Positions 9,216 to 18,760 of a DNA stretch of 64,000 nt are shown piece by piece. Numbering within the stretch: position 1 is the first letter of the stretch; each line of letters begins with the position of its first letter. A program made the translations under genes and the position numbers. Below the pieces are notes generated by a model. That model was not told the DNA's origin. It saw only the letters and a list, made by a program, of their open reading frames with translations, and did not search any database. Source of the stretch: Microcosmobacter mediterraneus (GTDB lineage: Bacteria > Bacteroidota > Bacteroidia > Flavobacteriales > Flavobacteriaceae); NCBI RefSeq assembly GCF_031846265.1, contig NZ_JAVRIA010000003.1, positions 329,753 through 393,752 of the forward strand. The letters run 5' to 3'.

Positions 9216-12059
9216 TTATTTGAGTTCTAATATTTTTGAAATATCATCAATGACAATAGAATAACTACCTTTTGGTAGATAGTATTTTCCGTTACTAGCT
9301 TCATTAATATCAATACTACTATTTTCCTTCAATAAAGCTTTTCTTCCTTTTTTAGTTATCTCTAAGTTATAATTTACATAGTTAAACCCTTTGTCTGCGT
9401 TAATGGTTATACTATTTAATTGAGCTCCTTTTTTAGATACAATTTTAATGGTTTTTTCTCCTGAAGTATTATTATAAAATTGAATGGTTGTTTTAGGCTC
9501 GTAAGCCTCTAACCAAGGGCTCCAGGAATTTCCCCAACGATTAGAATGGCGCACAGATGCTATACTAAATAATGTAACAGGTTTGCTCATCATGTTGTCA
9601 TTCATTTTTTGTAATGGTGCAATATTGGCTTTATAAATACTGCGTCCATGTGTACCTAATAAAACATCTTTAGCTTCTGGTTGTATAACGATATCGTGTA
9701 CTGCAACATTTGGAATACCATTTGAAAATATTTCCCAACTGCTTCCCATATCAAAAGATACATAAGCACCATTATCGGTCCCTAGATATAATACATTTTC
9801 ATTTTCTGAATCTTCTCTAATCACATTTACTGGTGATGCAGGAATATTACTGCTTATATCTTTCCATGTCTGCCCATAGTCTTCACTCATGTATATATAC
9901 ACTTTAAAATCGTCCCAACGATAACCATTTAAAGTCACATACACACGTTCTTTTTTATGCTGCGAGGCTATTACACGACTTACCCAAAGGTCTTTAGGAA
10001 AAGAATTAGAAATTTTAGTCCAGCTTCCTCCTGCATTTTTAGTTATATATATTAAACCATCATCACTTCCAGAATAAATTAAGCCAAACTCAAAAGGACT
10101 TTCAGAAATAGAAGTAATTGTTCCATAAGCTACATTCCCTTTTTTTCCTCCATTGGTTAAATCGTCACTAATGGCTTGCCAATCATCACCTTGATTCATA
10201 GATCTCATTAGTTTATTACCTCCTAAATACAATATATCTTGATTGTGTGGTGACAATAAAATTGGTGTTTGCCAATTAAAACGATAAGGGTTTTCACCTA
10301 ATTGATGCTTTATATTAAAGCGTTTAAATTCATCTGTTTCTCTATTAATTCTAAAATAATTTCCAAACTGAAAACCTGTGTATACGATATTGGAATTACG
10401 AGAGTCTATTTGAATTTGCATACCATCTCCTCCCATAATACTCTTCCATGGATATTGTCCGCTCTGATGCCATCCTTTATTTTCTGGTGCATTATGAGCG
10501 CCAACCCAAACACCATTATCTTGTAGTCCACCATAAACATTATATGGTTTTTCATTATCTACATTAATAGCATAAAATTGTCCAACTGAAGGCGCATTAT
10601 TCTTAATCCAATTTTCACCATCGTCATAAGTAATATTTACGCCTCCATCGTTACCATCTATAAGATGATTAGGATTCTTTGGATTAATCCATAACGCATG
10701 ATGATCTGCATGCACATTTTCTGCACTAATGGACGTCCAGTTTTTACCACCATCTTTAGATTTTACTATTGGTACTCCATAGATATAAATATCATTTTCA
10801 TTAACTGGAGACACATGAATATGACCAAAATAATAACCATAACTAAAGTATATTCCATCTAAATAATCATCATGAGTTTTACTCCAACTTTTTCCACCAT
10901 CAGTACTTTTATATACCTCAGCACCAACAACTGGTGTGTCAAATAACATAGAGTTAGCATCTTCTAAATATTTAGCTAAATCAATAGGTTTTAAATGACC
11001 AGAACGGACCATTTGCTTTACATTATCGGATCTATATTTTTCTTGAAATCCATTTGTCTTTAAAAAATTATTCAACTTTTTATCATCTAATGCTAAAAAG
11101 TCAGAATTAGTCATAGCTTTAAAATCATTTTTTGTCAGACCTCTTCGTTCTTCTTTATCATTATCATCAGGTCGTCTAAATTGACTATCATGAACAGCAT
11201 AAACAATATTGTCATTGAAAACAGCCACTCCTATTCTACCAACACCTTCACCAATAGGGAAACCACTTTTCTCTGTTGAAATCTTGGTCCAAGTTTCTCC
11301 AGCATCAGTACTCTTGTATATTGCTGAGTTTTTTCCATTTCCTGTAAAATTCCATGCTTTTCTATCTTTAGTCCAAGAGCTCGCAAACATAACATTGTAG
11401 TTTTTTGGACTGTGTTGTAAATCAATAATACCACTCGCATCATCTACAAAGAGTTTTTGATTCCAGGTTTTTCCACCATCAGTAGTTTTATAAATACCGC
11501 GTTGCTTATTAGATGAATATAGATGTCCCGTTACACCAACGACAACCACATCTGGATTTTCTGGGTGAATTAAAATTGGTGCAAAATGATGCGCATCCAT
11601 GAGGCCAACATTAGTCCATGTTTCTCCATTATCTGTAGATTTTAAAATTCCAATACCTGCGTAAGAAGATCGTGAAGCATTATTCTCACCAGTAGCAACA
11701 TAAATTGTTCTTGTTGGCCAATGCACAGCAATATCACCAACATTTTGCGTATCTGAATTATCTAAAATTGGTGTAAATGTTGTTCCATTATTAATGGTAT
11801 GCCAAACGCCTCCAGATGCATAAGCTACATAAAAATCCGAGGGATTTTCAGGGTTTACATCTAAGTCTACGACACGTCCACTCATTATTGTTGGTCCTAT
11901 ATTATTAAAAGGTACATTTTTCACTAATGAGGTTTGTGCCATTCGTTGTTTTTGCGCCAAGGCTTGTTTCACAATTTCAGGAGAAGTTGAAGGTTGTTGT
12001 GCAACAGCAAAACATGAGCCTATAAAAAGGAGAAATGATAAGGTTTTGGAATACGACAT
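9216..12059 (-). CDS. Large secreted VPS10/sortilin-like protein with BNR (Asp-box) repeats
   Basis: A 947-residue protein with a Sec signal (to about residue 20, SCFAVAQQ). It carries many Asp-box repeats of the form S/T-x-D-x-G-x-T/S-W (STDNGETW, TTDGGKTW, STDAGETW, STDGGKSW, SKDGGKNW, TKNAGGSW, SEDYGQTW), so it should fold as two multi-bladed propellers like other bacterial sortilin/glycosyl-hydrolase-like proteins. Family members are often annotated as glycosyl hydrolases, but no catalytic pair is identified. No T9SS sorting domain is visible at the C terminus. Substrate and localisation beyond secretion are unknown. Confidence 0.87.
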   Translation of the reverse strand: MSYSKTLSFLLFIGSCFAVAQQPSTSPEIVKQALAQKQRMAQTSLVKNVPFNNIGPTIMSGRVVDLDVNPENPSDFYVAYASGGVWHTINNGTTFTPILDNSDTQNVGDIAVHWPTRTIYVATGENNASRSSYAGIGILKSTDNGETWTNVGLMDAHHFAPILIHPENPDVVVVGVTGHLYSSNKQRGIYKTTDGGKTWNQKLFVDDASGIIDLQHSPKNYNVMFASSWTKDRKAWNFTGNGKNSAIYKSTDAGETWTKISTEKSGFPIGEGVGRIGVAVFNDNIVYAVHDSQFRRPDDNDKEERRGLTKNDFKAMTNSDFLALDDKKLNNFLKTNGFQEKYRSDNVKQMVRSGHLKPIDLAKYLEDANSMLFDTPVVGAEVYKSTDGGKSWSKTHDDYLDGIYFSYGYYFGHIHVSPVNENDIYIYGVPIVKSKDGGKNWTSISAENVHADHHALWINPKNPNHLIDGNDGGVNITYDDGENWIKNNAPSVGQFYAINVDNEKPYNVYGGLQDNGVWVGAHNAPENKGWHQSGQYPWKSIMGGDGMQIQIDSRNSNIVYTGFQFGNYFRINRETDEFKRFNIKHQLGENPYRFNWQTPILLSPHNQDILYLGGNKLMRSMNQGDDWQAISDDLTNGGKKGNVAYGTITSISESPFEFGLIYSGSDDGLIYITKNAGGSWTKISNSFPKDLWVSRVIASQHKKERVYVTLNGYRWDDFKVYIYMSEDYGQTWKDISSNIPASPVNVIREDSENENVLYLGTDNGAYVSFDMGSSWEIFSNGIPNVAVHDIVIQPEAKDVLLGTHGRSIYKANIAPLQKMNDNMMSKPVTLFSIASVRHSNRWGNSWSPWLEAYEPKTTIQFYNNTSGEKTIKIVSKKGAQLNSITINADKGFNYVNYNLEITKKGRKALLKENSSIDINEASNGKYYLPKGSYSIVIDDISKILELK

Positions 12060-12229
12060 GTTGGTTAATTTTTTAGATGCCTGAAATTAATGAATAATGA
12101 CATAACCTTCAAAAAACTAACATAAAGTTTAATAGTAAATAATATTACTAATGTGACACTCTAATCACATCTTTATTATAAATATTTTATTTTTTTAACA
12201 TTTTAATTATTGATTTCATTACTTTTGAC

Positions 12230-12237
12230 GCAATTAA
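12230..12237 (+). promoter_or_regulatory. TAnnTTTG promoter element before the Gly-rich gene
   Basis: TACTTTTG lies 19 bases before the ATG at 12256. No good TTG is found at the usual distance upstream, so only the -7 element supports this call. Confidence 0.4.
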
Positions 12238-12255
12238 CTAATAAATTAATATGAC

Positions 12256-12555
12256 ATGGAAGAGTATTTACCTTTAATTATTCAACTATTAAGTGGAGCT
12301 GTCGGTGGCAACCTTGCTGGCAAGCTTATGAAAGGATCATCTTTAGGAACCTTATGGAATTCTGTAGCTGGTATTCTAGGTGGAGGACTAGGTGGCCAAG
12401 TTCTTGGTATGCTAGGATTAGGTGGTGCAGCAGCAGCTGAAGCCTCTACAGGAATGGACCTTACAAGTATTTTAGGCAGTGTTGCTGGAGGTGGTGTTGG
12501 TGGTGGTATCGTTATGGCTATTATTGGAATGGTAAAAAAAGCGATGGCTAAGTAA
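12256..12555 (+). CDS. Small glycine-rich membrane protein
   Basis: A 99-residue protein: a short acidic start (MEEYLP), then two or three Gly/Ala-rich hydrophobic segments with GxxxG and GGG patterns (residues about 8-25, 36-58, 68-92) and a KKAMAK tail. There is no signal cleavage site. It resembles glycine-zipper membrane peptides, which oligomerise, but no function is known. It stands alone as a monocistron between a promoter element and a strong terminator, so it is independently expressed. Confidence 0.72.
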   Translation: MEEYLPLIIQLLSGAVGGNLAGKLMKGSSLGTLWNSVAGILGGGLGGQVLGMLGLGGAAAAEASTGMDLTSILGSVAGGGVGGGIVMAIIGMVKKAMAK

Positions 12556-12572
12556 CTATTACTTAAAAATAC

Positions 12573-12608
12573 AAAAAAAGGCAATCTTTAATTGGGTTGC
12601 CTTTTTTT
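12573..12608 (+). terminator. Intrinsic terminator after the Gly-rich gene
   Basis: A perfect stem is formed by the A-run plus GGCAA (12573-12584) and TTGCC plus the T-run (12597-12608), with a 12-base loop. It lies inside the spurious upstream extension of the next gene, which supports a downstream start for that gene. Confidence 0.85.
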
Positions 12609-12684
12609 ATGCTTACCAAAATTGGTATTTTTGAAACGCACAATAAAATTTCTCGATTTCTCGAGAATGAAAAATTTCTTTTCA

Positions 12685-13977
12685 ATGAAATATGATCTAA
12701 TAGACCGCAACCTCTTTATAAAAAACCGCAAAAACTTCATGTCTCAAATGAAACCAAACAGTTTAGCGATTTTTAATTCTAATGATATTTACCCTGTAAG
12801 TGCAGATAGCACAATGCCTTTTGAGCAGCAAAGAGATATCTTTTATCTGAGTGGTGTGGACCAAGAAGAGAGTATTTTAGTTTTATTTCCGGATTCCCCT
12901 AAAGAAAAACATCGTGAAATTTTATTCTTAAAAGAAACTAACGATCATATTGCTGTTTGGGAAGGTGAAAAATTAACTAAGGAAGCTGCTTTAAAAACTA
13001 GCGGAATCAAAACTGTGTATTGGCTTCAGGACATGGAAAAAATCATGTTTGAAATCATGACGCAATCTGATACTGTCTATATTAACACAAATGAACATTA
13101 CAGAGCCAATTTAGAGACAGAAACACGTGAAGATCGTTTTACAAAGTGGCTATGTAATAAATATCCTGCGCACAATGTAGCTAAGAGTAATCCTATTTTA
13201 CAGCGATTGCGTTCAGTAAAAAACCAAATAGAATTAGATCTTATGCAGAAAGCATGTGATATTACTGAAAAAGGCTTTAAACGAGTGCTTAATTTTGTTA
13301 AACCAGAAGTCTGGGAATACAATATTGAAGCTGAATTTATGCATGAATTTTTGAATAATCGCTCAAAAGGATTTGCCTATACACCAATTATTGCCTCAGG
13401 TAATAATGCTAATGTTCTTCATTACATCGAAAACAACCAACAGTGTAAAACAGGTGATTTAATCTTAATGGATGTTGGCGCTGAGTATGCTAATTACAGT
13501 AGTGATATGTCGAGAACTATTCCTGTAAATGGAAGGTTTACCGATCGACAAAAAGCGGTTTACAACGCAGTAAATCGTGTAAAAAATGAAGCGACTAAAT
13601 TATTAGTTCCAGGAACATTATGGGATCAGTACCATGTTGAAGTTGGAAAATTAATGACTTCCGAACTTTTAGGGCTTGGATTACTAGATAAAGCAGATGT
13701 GCAAAATGAAAACTCAGATTGGCCAGCCTATAAAAAATATTTTATGCATGGCACATCGCATCATATTGGTTTAGATACTCATGATTATGGATTACTTCAC
13801 GAGCCTATGAAAGCTAATATGGTATTTACTGTTGAGCCTGGTATTTATATTCCAGACGAAGGTTTTGGTATTCGTCTCGAAGATGATGTAGTAATACAAG
13901 AGTCTGGTGAACCTTTTAATTTAATGCGAAATATTCCTATAGAAGTCGAGGAGATTGAGAATTTGATGAATTCTTAA
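12685..13977 (+). CDS. pepP: Xaa-Pro aminopeptidase (M24B)
   Basis: A 430-residue protein from the ATG at 12685 (MKYDLID...). The frame stays open back to 12592, but that part overlaps the previous terminator and is not protein-like. An N-terminal AMP_N domain (residues about 5-130) is followed by the pita-bread fold with all five metal ligands: two Asp in DVGAEYANYSSDMSRT (near 262 and 273), His in HGTSHHIGLD (near 355), Glu in VEPGIYIP (near 386) and Glu in RLEDDVV (near 398). It removes N-terminal residues preceding proline in the cytoplasm. It is followed 29 bases later by a HAD gene. Confidence 0.94.
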   Translation: MKYDLIDRNLFIKNRKNFMSQMKPNSLAIFNSNDIYPVSADSTMPFEQQRDIFYLSGVDQEESILVLFPDSPKEKHREILFLKETNDHIAVWEGEKLTKEAALKTSGIKTVYWLQDMEKIMFEIMTQSDTVYINTNEHYRANLETETREDRFTKWLCNKYPAHNVAKSNPILQRLRSVKNQIELDLMQKACDITEKGFKRVLNFVKPEVWEYNIEAEFMHEFLNNRSKGFAYTPIIASGNNANVLHYIENNQQCKTGDLILMDVGAEYANYSSDMSRTIPVNGRFTDRQKAVYNAVNRVKNEATKLLVPGTLWDQYHVEVGKLMTSELLGLGLLDKADVQNENSDWPAYKKYFMHGTSHHIGLDTHDYGLLHEPMKANMVFTVEPGIYIPDEGFGIRLEDDVVIQESGEPFNLMRNIPIEVEEIENLMNS

Positions 13978-14006
13978 TGCATACTCATTAAACTCAAATC
14001 AATATC

Positions 14007-14663
14007 ATGTTAAAAGCCGTTTTATTTGATATGGATGGTGTTATTGTTGATACCGAACCATTACATAGAAAAGCCTATTTTCAAATGTTTTCTGATATTG
14101 GAATTGATGTTTCTGATCATTTATTTGAAAGCTTTACTGGTAGCTCTACAATTGAAATTTGTAGAGCATTATGTATGCAATTTAATCTGTCTTTAGCTCC
14201 GGAAACACTTGTTCAAATTAAAAGACAACATTTTAAAGTTTTATTTGACACAGATAAAAGTTTAGCTCTTATAGATGGTGTACTAAACCTCATCAAAGAT
14301 TATTACCAAAATAATCTTACTCTTGTGCTCGCCTCGTCTGCATCAATGCCAAATATTAACCGCATTTTTAAACGATTTGATCTTAATCAATATTTCAAAG
14401 CTAAACTCTCTGGAGCTGATTTACCAAAATCGAAACCTCATCCAGATATATTTATTAAAGCTGCTCAGGCTTCAGGATATAGCAGAGCGGAATGTATGGT
14501 AATTGAAGACTCAACAAATGGTATTGAAGCGGCTAAAGCTGCTAATATTTTTTGTGTTGGATATAATAGTTTACATTCTAAAAATCAAGACTATACTAAG
14601 GCCGATTTAATAATTAATGATTTTAAGGAAATCAACTTTAATAAAATTATGCTAAAGCTTTAG
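14007..14663 (+). CDS. HAD-superfamily phosphatase, beta-phosphoglucomutase-like
   Basis: A 218-residue protein. HAD motif I is DMDGVIVDTE (residues 8-17) with the nucleophile Asp first; motif II is SS in LASSAS near residue 110; motif III is the Lys in KSKPHPD near 148; motif IV is EDSTNG near 170. A helical cap lies between motifs I and II. It belongs to the subgroup acting on sugar phosphates or related small phosphoesters, but the substrate cannot be told. Its last 17 bases overlap the 3' end of the convergent brnQ gene. Confidence 0.88.
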   Translation: MLKAVLFDMDGVIVDTEPLHRKAYFQMFSDIGIDVSDHLFESFTGSSTIEICRALCMQFNLSLAPETLVQIKRQHFKVLFDTDKSLALIDGVLNLIKDYYQNNLTLVLASSASMPNINRIFKRFDLNQYFKAKLSGADLPKSKPHPDIFIKAAQASGYSRAECMVIEDSTNGIEAAKAANIFCVGYNSLHSKNQDYTKADLIINDFKEINFNKIMLKL

Positions 14664-15933
14664 TGTCTTTCTTTTGAAGGAGATTAACTATAATAAAAAT
14701 TATTAAAGCTGGCAATACCCAACCTAGATTCTGATTAGCTAAAGGAATAACTTCTTTAATTCCTGTTAAACTTTCTTTTGGTAAAAATGAACCTAAAAAA
14801 TCTGGAATACTAAACAAAAAGGTTACAAAAATGACAGCTCTAAAAACAGCTTTTGAGGTGTATTTTTTTGGCACTACGTTCAATACAATAAGAGCTATAG
14901 TTAGTGGGTAAATAAACATTAAAGCAGGTATGGCAACAATTATAATATAGTGTACATCAAAGTGACCAACCAATACACCTAACAAACATGCAATAATAGC
15001 AGTAACAGTATATGCTAAATTTGACTCTTTAAACAAGCCTTTAAAAAAATCTGCTGTTCCTACTATTACTGAAACAGCTGTTGTAAAACAGGCTAATGAA
15101 ATTAACACGCTCAAAAATATATTACCAATGTTTCCTAAGGTTTTTAAACCCAAACCTCTTAATAGTTCTGGTCTTGTAATCGAAGCATCGAATTCAGAAT
15201 TATGGAGTGCACCAACAGCTATCATTCCTGCATAAATAATAAACAATCCAAATGCAGCGACTAATCCAGATTTTGCAATGATAGATTTTCGTTCCTCAAA
15301 AGTTGTACTCCCTTCAAGATTGAGTGAAATTATAACAACACCTCCAATTAAAATACCTCCTAATGCATCGTAGGTTTGATAACCCTCTAGCAATCCTGCT
15401 ATTAAAGCAGGAGCCTCTAAAACTGAAGAATTTATTGTTTCTGGATGCGCAAATATTCCAATGGAAATGATTATCAAAAGAATAACAACAATTAAAGGTG
15501 TGAGATACTTACCGAGAATACTTAGAATGCTGTTTCTTTTCATAATAAAAATGAACGCAAGCCCAAAATAAATACTACTAGTTAATAAAGAATTTGTGCT
15601 AAAAAAGGGCTCAATTGCCATCTCATGTGTTACAGCTGCAGTTCTAGGAATTGGTAATGCTATAGCGATTAGATAGACACACAAACAGTATATTAAACTG
15701 AATAATGGAGATACTTTTTTACCAAAGTCCATCATTGTTCCTTGCAGTCTTGCATGACCAAACAAAGCAAGTAAAGGAATTACTACTGCTGAGACTATAA
15801 ATCCAATAGCAACTAACCACCATTCTGGCCCTGAGTTAAAACCTAATTGTGGTGGCAATATTAGATTTCCTGCACCAAAAAAGCTAGCAAATATTGCAAA
15901 GCCAATTATTAAGATGGTCTTTTTATTATTCAT
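14647..15933 (-). CDS. brnQ: Branched-chain amino acid:cation symporter BrnQ
   Basis: A 428-residue membrane protein with about 12 hydrophobic helices and the family N-terminal signature (FASFFGAGNLILPPQLG near residues 16-32). It imports Leu, Ile and Val with Na+ or H+. It starts 4 bases before the stop of the serine hydrolase gene is reached on the same strand, so the two are probably co-transcribed, and it converges on the HAD gene with a 17-base overlap. Confidence 0.94.
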   Translation of the reverse strand: MNNKKTILIIGFAIFASFFGAGNLILPPQLGFNSGPEWWLVAIGFIVSAVVIPLLALFGHARLQGTMMDFGKKVSPLFSLIYCLCVYLIAIALPIPRTAAVTHEMAIEPFFSTNSLLTSSIYFGLAFIFIMKRNSILSILGKYLTPLIVVILLIIISIGIFAHPETINSSVLEAPALIAGLLEGYQTYDALGGILIGGVVIISLNLEGSTTFEERKSIIAKSGLVAAFGLFIIYAGMIAVGALHNSEFDASITRPELLRGLGLKTLGNIGNIFLSVLISLACFTTAVSVIVGTADFFKGLFKESNLAYTVTAIIACLLGVLVGHFDVHYIIIVAIPALMFIYPLTIALIVLNVVPKKYTSKAVFRAVIFVTFLFSIPDFLGSFLPKESLTGIKEVIPLANQNLGWVLPALIIFIIVNLLQKKDTKALA

Positions 15934-15936
15934 TTA

Positions 15937-17490
15937 TTAATTAGTTTTTCGTTTTAACTCTAAATCATGAAAATCAAAACTAAAATCGGTAATTGGTGCA
16001 ATGTACTTCATACTTGCAGAAACGGCATCGCCTTTTTCATTGAATGTAAATTGTACAAAAACATCTGCATCAAAACTTCTGTTGTTCCATTTTGCCACAT
16101 ATGTTGTCGCATTATAAGGTAATAATTCACCGAACAATGCTGGTGAACGTTTACATTCAATTCTGTATTTGTAACCATTTACATGAGTGATAGTAACATC
16201 TCCAAACCAATCATCTGCATATGTTCCTTCAATTGATTTAGGTATAGGAAAGGTAGTGCTTTGCATTTGCTTAACTTTATTGTAAACGACTCTTTTTATA
16301 CTATCATTATACTTAATATAATCTGCATTACGAGTTCCATATCTATCTAACCAATTTCTGTTTTCATAACCTAAGTAACTATCTTTAATAGTATTGGTTA
16401 TGGTATTGAACGCAGACCCATTCATTTGGTTTGTTAAAACTACAATAGCTAAATCTAGCTCAGGAATCATCGTAAACTGGGTAACTGTTCCTAATAATCC
16501 TCCTGTATGATGCACTTGTTTATAGCCTCCTTTTACATCAGACACAAACCAACCCAAACCATAACCTCTAAAATGAGTGTTGTACCAATCTCCTTTTCTA
16601 ACAGATAATGGTGTTTGTAATTGCCATAACTCATGAAATAAATCAGTGTCTAAAAGACGCTCTCCATCTTTGGTAACAGCATCATTCATTAAAAATTCCG
16701 CCCAAGTTAGCATATCTTCAATATTGCTCATAATACCTCCTGCTGCATTTGCTGTTTCGCTCCAGTCATGAGGAATCTGGATCACTTTCCCTTCTGTTCT
16801 TGTATGAGCATCAATCATATTTGTTCTGTCAGTAACACGATTATAAGATGCCTTACTAGATGTCATCCCAACGGGTTTCATGATTTTAGTTTCGATGAAT
16901 TCTTCCCAAGACAATCCGCTTACACGTTTAAGAACTTCACCAGCGATGATAAACATATTGTTATTGTAAGCAAATTCACTTCTAAAAGAATTTTCTGGCT
17001 CTAAGTATTTTACATTATTAATAACATCTTGCACTGTAAAATCATTGCCTTCAGGAAAAAACATTAGATCTCCTGCACCTAATCCCATTCCGCTTCTATG
17101 TGTTACTAAATCTCTAACCTTAAACTGATCTGTAACCCAAGCATCATGTAATTGAAACTCAGGAATGTATTTACGAACAGGATCATCCCAGTTTAGTTTT
17201 CCTGCATCTACCATCATAGCTAATGCAAAACATGTAAATCCTTTACTATTAGATGCCACACCAACCATAGTGCTTTTATTCATTGCCTGTTTAGTTGTCA
17301 AAGACCTTACACCATGACCTTTAGCGTAAACTATTTGCCCATCTTTATAAACACCAACAGAAATGCCTGGAACGTCAAAAGTTTTAAGCGTGTTATTAAT
17401 TAACTTATCTAATTCAGGTGCCGAAATTTGAGCATAACAAAACATGGATATACTAAAAAAGGCGAAAAGAAAAAAACCCTTAAAATTCAT
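15937..17490 (-). CDS. Secreted class C beta-lactamase-like serine hydrolase
   Basis: A 517-residue protein with a Sec signal (residues 1-20, ending CYAQ). The serine beta-lactamase/esterase fold shows S-x-x-K as SNSK near residue 80, Y-x-N as YNNN near 172 and HTGG near 330. A C-terminal beta domain of about 110 residues (DUF3471-like) follows. Such proteins are usually D-aminopeptidases, esterases or penicillin-binding relatives, not resistance enzymes. It is the first gene of a likely pair with brnQ. Confidence 0.88.
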   Translation of the reverse strand: MNFKGFFLFAFFSISMFCYAQISAPELDKLINNTLKTFDVPGISVGVYKDGQIVYAKGHGVRSLTTKQAMNKSTMVGVASNSKGFTCFALAMMVDAGKLNWDDPVRKYIPEFQLHDAWVTDQFKVRDLVTHRSGMGLGAGDLMFFPEGNDFTVQDVINNVKYLEPENSFRSEFAYNNNMFIIAGEVLKRVSGLSWEEFIETKIMKPVGMTSSKASYNRVTDRTNMIDAHTRTEGKVIQIPHDWSETANAAGGIMSNIEDMLTWAEFLMNDAVTKDGERLLDTDLFHELWQLQTPLSVRKGDWYNTHFRGYGLGWFVSDVKGGYKQVHHTGGLLGTVTQFTMIPELDLAIVVLTNQMNGSAFNTITNTIKDSYLGYENRNWLDRYGTRNADYIKYNDSIKRVVYNKVKQMQSTTFPIPKSIEGTYADDWFGDVTITHVNGYKYRIECKRSPALFGELLPYNATTYVAKWNNRSFDADVFVQFTFNEKGDAVSASMKYIAPITDFSFDFHDLELKRKTN

Positions 17491-17514
17491 TGGATAATTG
17501 TTTTAGTGAATATC

Positions 17515-17522
17515 CAAATATA
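17515..17522 (-). promoter_or_regulatory. TAnnTTTG promoter element before the serine hydrolase gene
   Basis: On the minus strand TATATTTG sits 24 bases before the start at 17490. It lies back to back with the plus-strand element at 17556. No TTG is found at the ideal distance. Confidence 0.42.
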
Positions 17523-17555
17523 GTAAAATACAAGACTAATAAGTAAAGCATCCTC

Positions 17556-17563
17556 TATCTTTG
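17556..17563 (+). promoter_or_regulatory. TAnnTTTG element giving a near-leaderless transcript
   Basis: TATCTTTG ends 5 bases before the ATG at 17569, so transcription would begin at or next to the start codon. Confidence 0.45.
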
Positions 17564-17568
17564 CATTT

Positions 17569-18345
17569 ATGATTAAACAACACAAAGGCATTAAAATTTT
17601 TTATGAAGATGAAGGCAAAGGCCCTGTAGTTTTATTATTACATGGCTTCTTGGAGACTAGTGCTATGTGGAAAGAAATCAAAAGCGAGATTATTAAAACC
17701 AATCGTGTTGTAACTGTTGATCTACTAGGACATGGTAAAACAGAATCTTTAAGCTATGTTCATTCCATGGATGATATGGCAGATGCAGTTTTTACAGTAA
17801 TTAACCATTTAAATATTACAAAATTTAATGCTATAGGACATTCAATGGGTGGCTACGTAGCTTTAGCTATGGCAGAAAAGCAACCTAGTTACTTTGAAGG
17901 TTTGTGTTTAATGAATTCTTCGTTTGAAGCAGATACTGATGATCGTAAACAAATTAGGCGAAGAGCTATAGCTATGGCAAAAGTTAATTATAAGAGTTTA
18001 ATAACCTTGTCTTTTGCAAATTTATTTGCTCCAGAGAGTACGGTTAATTTCAAAAAAGCGTATGATGATGCTTTAGTTATAGCATTACAAACTTCGGTAC
18101 AAGGCTACATTGCTGCTCAAGAAGGTATGTTATTAAGACCAAACCGTTTTAAAACTTTTAAAACAATAAAAGGAAAAAAGTCAATTATCATTGGAAAAAA
18201 AGATACCATAATCGATAACGATTTAATAAAATTTTTAATTGAAAAAACAGACATAGAAATGTTAGAATTAGCACAAGGACATATGAGTCATATCGAAGAT
18301 TTAAAGAATTTACTTACATATTTAATACATTATATCGAAAAATAA
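17569..18345 (+). CDS. Alpha/beta hydrolase
   Basis: A 258-residue cytoplasmic protein. The oxyanion segment HGFLE lies near residue 25, the nucleophile elbow GHSMGG near 93-98 (Ser 95), a probable acidic residue in GKKDTII near 209, and the catalytic His in GHMSH near 237. A cap domain lies between the elbow and the Asp. The catalytic triad looks intact; the substrate is unknown (esterase, lipase or C-C hydrolase). It is monocistronic, with a promoter element directly before the ATG. Confidence 0.88.
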   Translation: MIKQHKGIKIFYEDEGKGPVVLLLHGFLETSAMWKEIKSEIIKTNRVVTVDLLGHGKTESLSYVHSMDDMADAVFTVINHLNITKFNAIGHSMGGYVALAMAEKQPSYFEGLCLMNSSFEADTDDRKQIRRRAIAMAKVNYKSLITLSFANLFAPESTVNFKKAYDDALVIALQTSVQGYIAAQEGMLLRPNRFKTFKTIKGKKSIIIGKKDTIIDNDLIKFLIEKTDIEMLELAQGHMSHIEDLKNLLTYLIHYIEK

Positions 18346-18406
18346 AAGTATTTAAACGTCTTTTTTTGATTTTTAATATATATTAGTAGTCCCAAATTTA
18401 ACCAAC

Positions 18407-18691
18407 ATGAAAAATACGACTTCTAATGCTCCATGGACTTCTAAACTAAAGTGCTCAATTTTTGGGCATAACTATGAAGTTACGAAGAAAGTTACAAAAC
18501 ATGTTAAAGAATACACATGTAAGTGTTGTAAGCATCAATTAACAACAAATGGTAATGGTCGATTAACAGAATTAACACCTACATACAGAGATATAAATTC
18601 TATTTTAGAGAAGATTTATAACCGTAGAATGATGCATTTACAGAAAAAATCATTCACTTCATCGATTTATACTTTAAAAAACACTGCATAA
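18407..18691 (+). CDS. Mini zinc-ribbon-like protein, paralogue 1 (C-x2-FGH ... CxxC)
   Basis: A 94-residue protein. The motif CSIFGH near residue 24 is followed 23 residues later by CKCC, giving a Cys/His/Cys/Cys set that could bind one zinc. A conserved TNGNGRLTELTPTY segment and a basic helix (residues about 65-85, NRRMMH...) follow. It resembles small phage and bacterial proteins of the CxxFGH type (DUF1660-like), but I cannot confirm membership. The next gene is a clear paralogue, and a third copy lies at 24846. Function unknown. Confidence 0.72.
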   Translation: MKNTTSNAPWTSKLKCSIFGHNYEVTKKVTKHVKEYTCKCCKHQLTTNGNGRLTELTPTYRDINSILEKIYNRRMMHLQKKSFTSSIYTLKNTA

Positions 18692-18760
18692 GTTACTGAT
18701 TCTGATTCATTTTATTACATTTAGAAACCCTCTAAATTAATAACTAAATTATTTTGTGTC

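Noticed and set aside
12134..12150. TAGTAA ... TTACTA palindrome
   Set aside because: A 6-bp stem of A/T only; expected by chance in such AT-rich DNA.
12151..12170. TGTGA ... TCACA inverted repeat, CRP-like
   Set aside because: The spacer is 8 bases, not the 6 of CRP sites, and the gap is AT-rich, so a chance match is likely.
12592..12684. Upstream extension of the Xaa-Pro aminopeptidase frame
   Set aside because: It overlaps the terminator of the preceding gene and its residues do not match the family; the start at 12685 fits the normal N terminus.
15937..17490. Antibiotic-resistance beta-lactamase
   Set aside because: The S-x-x-K fold is shared with many esterases and peptidases, and the extra C-terminal domain fits those rather than a resistance enzyme.
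18720..18736. TTTAGA-aaccc-TCTAAA hairpin between the two mini zinc-ribbon genes
   Set aside because: The stem is short and A/T-rich and has no T run, so it is not counted as a terminator.
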